Assembly (NCBI RefSeq): GCF_000002425.4
Contig: NC_037265.1
Span: 16,694,771 to 16,758,770 of the forward strand
Source of the DNA: Physcomitrium patens
Lineage: Eukaryota; Streptophyta; Bryopsida; Funariales; Funariaceae
DNA: 64,000 nucleotides
Direction of reading: 5' to 3'
Below are positions 59,553 to 64,000 of the stretch, piece by piece. The notes under the pieces are model-generated. The model was not told the origin of the DNA, made no database searches, and worked only from the letters and a program-made list of their open reading frames with translations. The position numbers and the translations under genes are program-made. Position 1 is the stretch's first letter; each line of letters begins with the position of its first letter.

Positions 59553-60060
59553 TTATCATAGACATAAGTATTTATTCTAATAATTATCTATATGAATAAG
59601 TAGAAGTAAGTAAAAGTACATTAATTTCATAATATCTTCTAAAAAATCTTCTTAGAAGCTTCATAGACATTGCTTTGATTTTATATGTGTTTGTAGTTAA
59701 TTAATAAGCTAGAAACTTCATCAACAAGTTAGTCATGTGATATATGTATTAATAGCTTATAAAACAAGCTAATTATATGGCATATATATAGATAATTTAC
59801 CTTAAAAATTAAGCCATGTATCTAAAAAAATCAAGATGTATTATATGTCATATAGAATTATGCCTCATAGCTCTTAGTTAGAGAGTATATATGGAAACAA
59901 AGGTTAATTCTTTTTCATTCTTGTCAATGCTTTTCTAGTCCCTAGTCTTATTTCAAGACTTTTTAATCTTCTTGTCTTTCATGATAGCCATTTTAGTTCA
60001 ATATATTACTATCTTTGAGTAATTTTCTAGTCTTTTCAAATAACACAAAAGTCTATTGAA
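59553..60060 (+). mobile_element. 5' LTR of chromovirus copy G2
   Basis: Matches 49536-50010 in order and content, including 'catagacataagtatttattc', 'cttagaagcttcatagac', a TATA-like box at about 59886-59891 and a C/T-rich tail. The start is set by similarity to the D LTR start; precise ends are uncertain. Confidence 0.65.
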
Positions 60061-61395
60061 ATATTCTTTCTTTGAAATTCATATTCTTAATAATTTGATA
60101 AGAGTGCTAATTCATTGTCATTCTCTTATTTTATAAATAAGTTGATTATTTTATTTCTATTTTTATATTTTGAAGGTTATAGATTATTTACCTTTAAATT
60201 AATTGTTTAGTTTTCTAACACTCATTTTTTCTTTAAAGAGAGCTCATTATTCTTTTTTGTGGAAATTTTTATTTGACATTAGAGGTTACAAATTATTCTC
60301 TTCTAATTTGATTTGTAGATTTGTTAAGTTATTTGAAATAGAAGAAAAAATCATGGATGCTATATTTGGTAAAGTGAGAATAGCTTTGTAACTATTGCAC
60401 ATCTTTATGAACTTGTTAATACTATTAGGATAGAAATTTCATGCATCACCAACTTCAATCACAAAAACACTAATCCTATGCCTATGAAAGTAGTTTAGAG
60501 TCTACATCAAGAAATTGTCTAGTTAAAAGAAGCAAATAAATCAACTTTATAACCAAATTTAGGAAGTTTTGTTTCTACAAGTCCAATGGAGACAAGGATT
60601 AGAATATCTAAGAAGTTTGATGGAATAAGATCAAAATTTCAAGGATTTCTACAATAAGTCAAGTTTTATCTAAGATTGCATCTCTTCCAATATTCCAATG
60701 GATTTACTCAAGTTGGATTCATATGTGCACTTCTATCTGAAAGTCTTATCTTTTAATTTGTAACTTTTATGAAAAAAGATTTACAACCTCTTCAAATTTA
60801 AATTCATTTTTAGAAGTATTTATGGCCACATTTGAAAAAAAAAAGATTAAAAACGAATAGTAGAAACCAAGTTCTTATCCATATGACAAAGATCATAATT
60901 AGCTATTATATATACTATTAAATTTCAAAACCTCATTTATGATGTAGATTAAAATAACAAAGTCTTTATTAATCAATTTTAATGTGAATTGAAGGACAAT
61001 GTCAAAGATTTGTTATTAAAAATTTCAAAAGCAAAATCTTTAGAATAATTTATTTCTAAAGTTATTACATGTAACAATTGATTATTTAAAAGGAATAAAA
61101 AAACAAAGACTTGACTAGAGAAGAATAAGTCAAGTAATAACATAGCTTCCAAGTTTTCAAAAACATATTCATCAAGATCAAAATCAATGCAAATTGATAC
61201 AATATGTTTTAAAGTTCTCACTAAGTATAAAAAGACTAGACATTATTAAGAAGATTTGTATTTATATTATTGAGAAGCTAAGCACACTGTTCAATAATTG
61301 CTAAAGAAAAGAATGTGTTAAAAAATAAGCTTCTTTATCTATAATAGGAATTATGCGGCTAAAATCATGTACAATACCTAATAAAATTTATCTTT
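60061..61395 (+). pseudogene. G2 leader and gag
   Basis: The leader (60061-60350) matches G1. Gag includes a short open run ending KIMDAIFGKVRIAL (60391), then TRIRISKKFDGIRSKFQGF (about 60598-60650), parallel to EKFDGTRSKFRGF of element A. A zinc-knuckle remnant lies near 61240-61300. Many stops. Confidence 0.6.
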
Positions 61396-63171
61396 TGTCT
61401 TTAGATCACTCATCTTTTTTTACAATAGATATATATTTAAGATCTAAAAATCACAAAGTCTTTATATTATTAGATTTAAGAGCCTCAACTTGTTTTATAG
61501 ACAAAGACTTTTTTAAAAAATAAAAAATATCCTTAATCAAGAAAACTAAACCTATACATATAAAAATCATAGATAGTTATTTTTTTTCTTTTGAAGATAT
61601 TATCCATAAAATTATTTCTTTAGATGTAGCAACTAAAGATTGTAATAGTATAATAATATTTAATATAGTAAAATCTTCTTTTAATTTGATTATTTTAGAA
61701 TTATTATGGTTAAAAAAATATAACTTTCAAATAGATTAGAATTCTTGTAACCTTAATTTTTTTGATAATTTAATCCAAAATCTCATTAATTAAGTTGAAA
61801 TATGTAAGTCTAATATATCCAAATCCTTATTGATAGATATAAGAGCTTTCATACATATCGCAAAAGAAAAGTCATCTTTTGCTATATATGCCACATCCAT
61901 TTTTCATGATGGAAAGATGTGAAGTGGTATTCTTAGCTAGTATCAAGATTTTTAGGACGTTTTTGAAAAAAAAAATGTGGATATTCTTTCCAAACATTGA
62001 TTTCATGATTGTTCAATTGATCTACAAGAAAGAGCTCAATCACCATTTGGACCAATCTACAACTTATTGTAAAATGATTTGACTGCACTAAATAAATATA
62101 TTGATAAAAACTTATTCAAAAATTTCATATGTCATTTTAAATTTCCAAAAATAGCTCCTATCTTACTTGTAAAAAAAAATGACGGATCTTTACAAATATG
62201 TGTAATCTATCAAAGACTTAATAAGATCACCATCAAGAATAGATATTCCCTACTTTTGATTTCAAAATTTTTTAATCAATTCAATCAAAAAAAGGTCTAT
62301 ACAAAAATAAATTTATAAGAAACACACAATTTATTCTGCATCAAAAAAGAAGATGAATGGAAGATTACTTTTCAAACTAGATGTGGGCATTTCAAATATA
62401 ATGTCATGTCTTTTGGACTCACAAACCCATCAATTGCTTATCAACATCTTACAAATGATATATTTTTTGAATTTCTTGATGATTTTTTTATTTTATATTT
62501 AGATAATATTTTAATCTACTCTAAAAATATAAAAAAATATGAATTTTATATTTATAATATATTATAAAAACTTAGAGATTCTAGAGTATATATCAAGATA
62601 AAAAAGTGTATTCCATACTACTCAAGTTAGCTTCTTAGGATATGTCATTTCAAATAATGGTGTTATAATGGATCCTAATAAGGTCCAAATTATCATGGAT
62701 CAAAAGATCTAAAAAAAAATTAAAATTATATAATATTTTTTGGAATTTTTTAATTATCAAATCTTCATTAAGAACTTTTTTAAAGTTATAGCTCCTTTTA
62801 TAAATTTGATATATAAAGATAAACTTGAGTGGAACAAAGAAACTAAAATATCTTTTGAAGCCTTAAAGATAACATTTATTTTTGCATCAATTTTATATTG
62901 TATTAATTTTTTCAAGGCATTTTTCATAGAAACAAATGCATCAGATTTTGCTATAGGTTTCATTTTGTCACAAATAGAAGCAAATGACAAGCTCTACTTG
63001 GTAGCTTTTTATTGTAAGAAATTTTTAATAATCAAGATTAATTATGAGATCTATGATAAAGAACTTCTTATAATTATGGATTCATTTCAACAATGGCATC
63101 ATTATCTAGAAGGCACCTTAAATCCGATCACCATAAATACAGATATTAGGGACATGAATCTCAAAGTATGA
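61396..63171 (+). pseudogene. G2 pol: protease, RT, RNase H
   Basis: Protease remnant about 61440-61740; RT from about 61950, with ILLVKKNDGSLQICVIYQRL (62079-62318 open), MSFGLTNPSIAYQHL-like near 62405-62450 and a catalytic box LYLDNILIYS where the second aspartate is asparagine. RNase H (62740-63171 open) contains FIETNASDFAIGFILSQ, in which the first catalytic aspartate is asparagine. The open lengths are longer than in copy E, so G2 is somewhat less decayed. Confidence 0.75.
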
Positions 63172-63191
63172 GTATCCTTAATACATTCTTG

Positions 63192-63692
63192 TGTCACTGA
63201 AGAGAATTAGAAAGTCAATCAAAAGATAATATAATATTAATTAGAATGGCTATTACAAAAAATTAGAAGACTAGAAAGTCTCAAAATAAGACTAAGGACT
63301 AGAATGACATTGACAAGAGTGAAGAAGGCTTCACTCTTGCCTCCATATATACTCTTAACTAGGAGCTATGTAGCAATGTCCTATAGGACCTTCAAAACAT
63401 GTTGACTTTGCTAGCGACATATCTTAACTTGCAATGCAAGTTATCTATGTATGTACCACATGATTAGCTTGTTCTATAAGCTATTATGTAGAATTAACTT
63501 GTTCTACAAGCTACCAACATGTGGTTAACTTATTGGCCAAGTTTCTCACCTACAAATATATCTAAATTCAAAACCACGTCTATAAAGCTTCTAGGAAGCT
63601 TCACTAAAAGACTTTATGAAATTAATCTATATTTACCTACTTCTATCTAATCATATAAGTAAATACTAAAGTAAATATATATGTCCGTGACA
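63192..63692 (-). mobile_element. chromovirus A-type LTR inserted in G2 RNase H
   Basis: About 501 bp, beginning TGTCACTGAAG and ending GTCCGTGACA, in minus orientation. It aligns along its length with element A LTRs and keeps the hairpin (63312-63341, one mismatch) and TATA box. It separates RNase H sequence of G2 (…63145 and 63693…). The immediate flanks TCTTG and ACAAA do not match; about 45 bp on the left are extra and resemble a decayed element A leader, so it may be a truncated element rather than a clean solo LTR. Confidence 0.7.
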
Positions 63693-63804
63693 ACAAATCA
63701 CAAGAACCTCAAGTTATCATGTCAACACTTAATTTAAATGATTGTTAAGCCAATTGAAACATATTTTTACAAAGATTTAATTTCAAGCTCACTTATTGAT
63801 CCCA

Positions 63805-63849
<45 letters not shown>

Positions 63850-64000
63850 AACACTCTTTTTAGGCATTCTTATCTTATATCAAAAGAAAAAAAAACATAA
63901 CTTTTGATCAACAAAAAAAGTTTTTCTTAAAGCTAGACCATTTTCTTTTTTAAATAATAAAATCAACATTTATTATTAATTCAACTTTAATCAAGTAAAC
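63693..64000 (+). pseudogene. G2 RNase H end, continuing past the window
   Basis: Homology to element A resumes with 'aaatcacaagaacctcaag' (the YTDHKNL segment), then a FDF/ITYxxGKK-like region interrupted by an AT run (63808-63847). Integrase of this copy would lie beyond the window. Confidence 0.6.
63808..63847. repeat. (AT)n microsatellite
   Basis: AT run within the G2 RNase H remnant, absent from element A. Confidence 0.9.

Overview
The window looks like repeat-dominated nuclear DNA from a land plant. The only intact host gene I can support is a class III (secretory, plant-type) peroxidase at 41088-42670 (+). Class III peroxidases are a streptophyte family. The long AT-rich deserts, chromodomain Ty3/gypsy elements, copia and MULE fossils also fit a plant. 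The peroxidase has two of the introns usual in seed plants and lacks the usual third, which may hint at a non-seed plant (bryophyte or fern), but that is weak evidence.

Layout. 1-3490: AT-rich desert with simple repeats and a 17-copy, 52-bp tandem array. 3491-8243 and 8244-11655: two decayed chromovirus copies (called E and D) on the + strand; D is cut off inside RNase H by a 1.6-kb LTR of a second gypsy family (C, 11656-13271). 13387-14122: 3' end of a chromovirus copy (A', minus) fused in the same orientation to a second-family copy (B', minus, 14123 to about 20670), which itself carries a 0.9-kb insertion with a 9-bp target duplication. 20681-36438: a nested pair. Element B (+) has its left LTR split by a complete chromovirus A (20963-27335, minus) with 552-bp LTRs and a perfect 5-bp target duplication TCCAT. 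36439-38040: LTR scraps. 38041-43100: a visibly GC-richer host island with the peroxidase gene. 43100-64000: strongly AT-mutated fossils: a MULE transposase, copia reverse transcriptase, integrase and LTR pieces, and two more chromovirus copies (G1 49536-55825, G2 59553-64000), with minisatellites and microsatellites.

How the parts relate. Chromovirus A carries gag, then protease, RT, RNase H, integrase and chromodomain in a -1 frame, then an extra unassigned reading frame before the polypurine tract. Its reading frames have nonsense changes but no indels, and its RT has lost one catalytic aspartate. Copies D, E, G1, G2 and A' are relatives at different stages of decay. Family B/B'/C has about 1.6-kb LTRs where both ends are visible, a shared unusual primer-binding site, a gag-pol that is one frame in B', and no chromodomain. 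No copy looks able to move by itself.

The most unusual items are the extra reading frame of chromovirus A, a conserved 13-bp hairpin beside the TATA box of its LTRs, a 667-bp identical tract inside otherwise divergent B LTRs, the B'-A' chimera, and the 9-bp-TSD insertion with a 28-bp minisatellite. Divergence counts are by eye, not computed.
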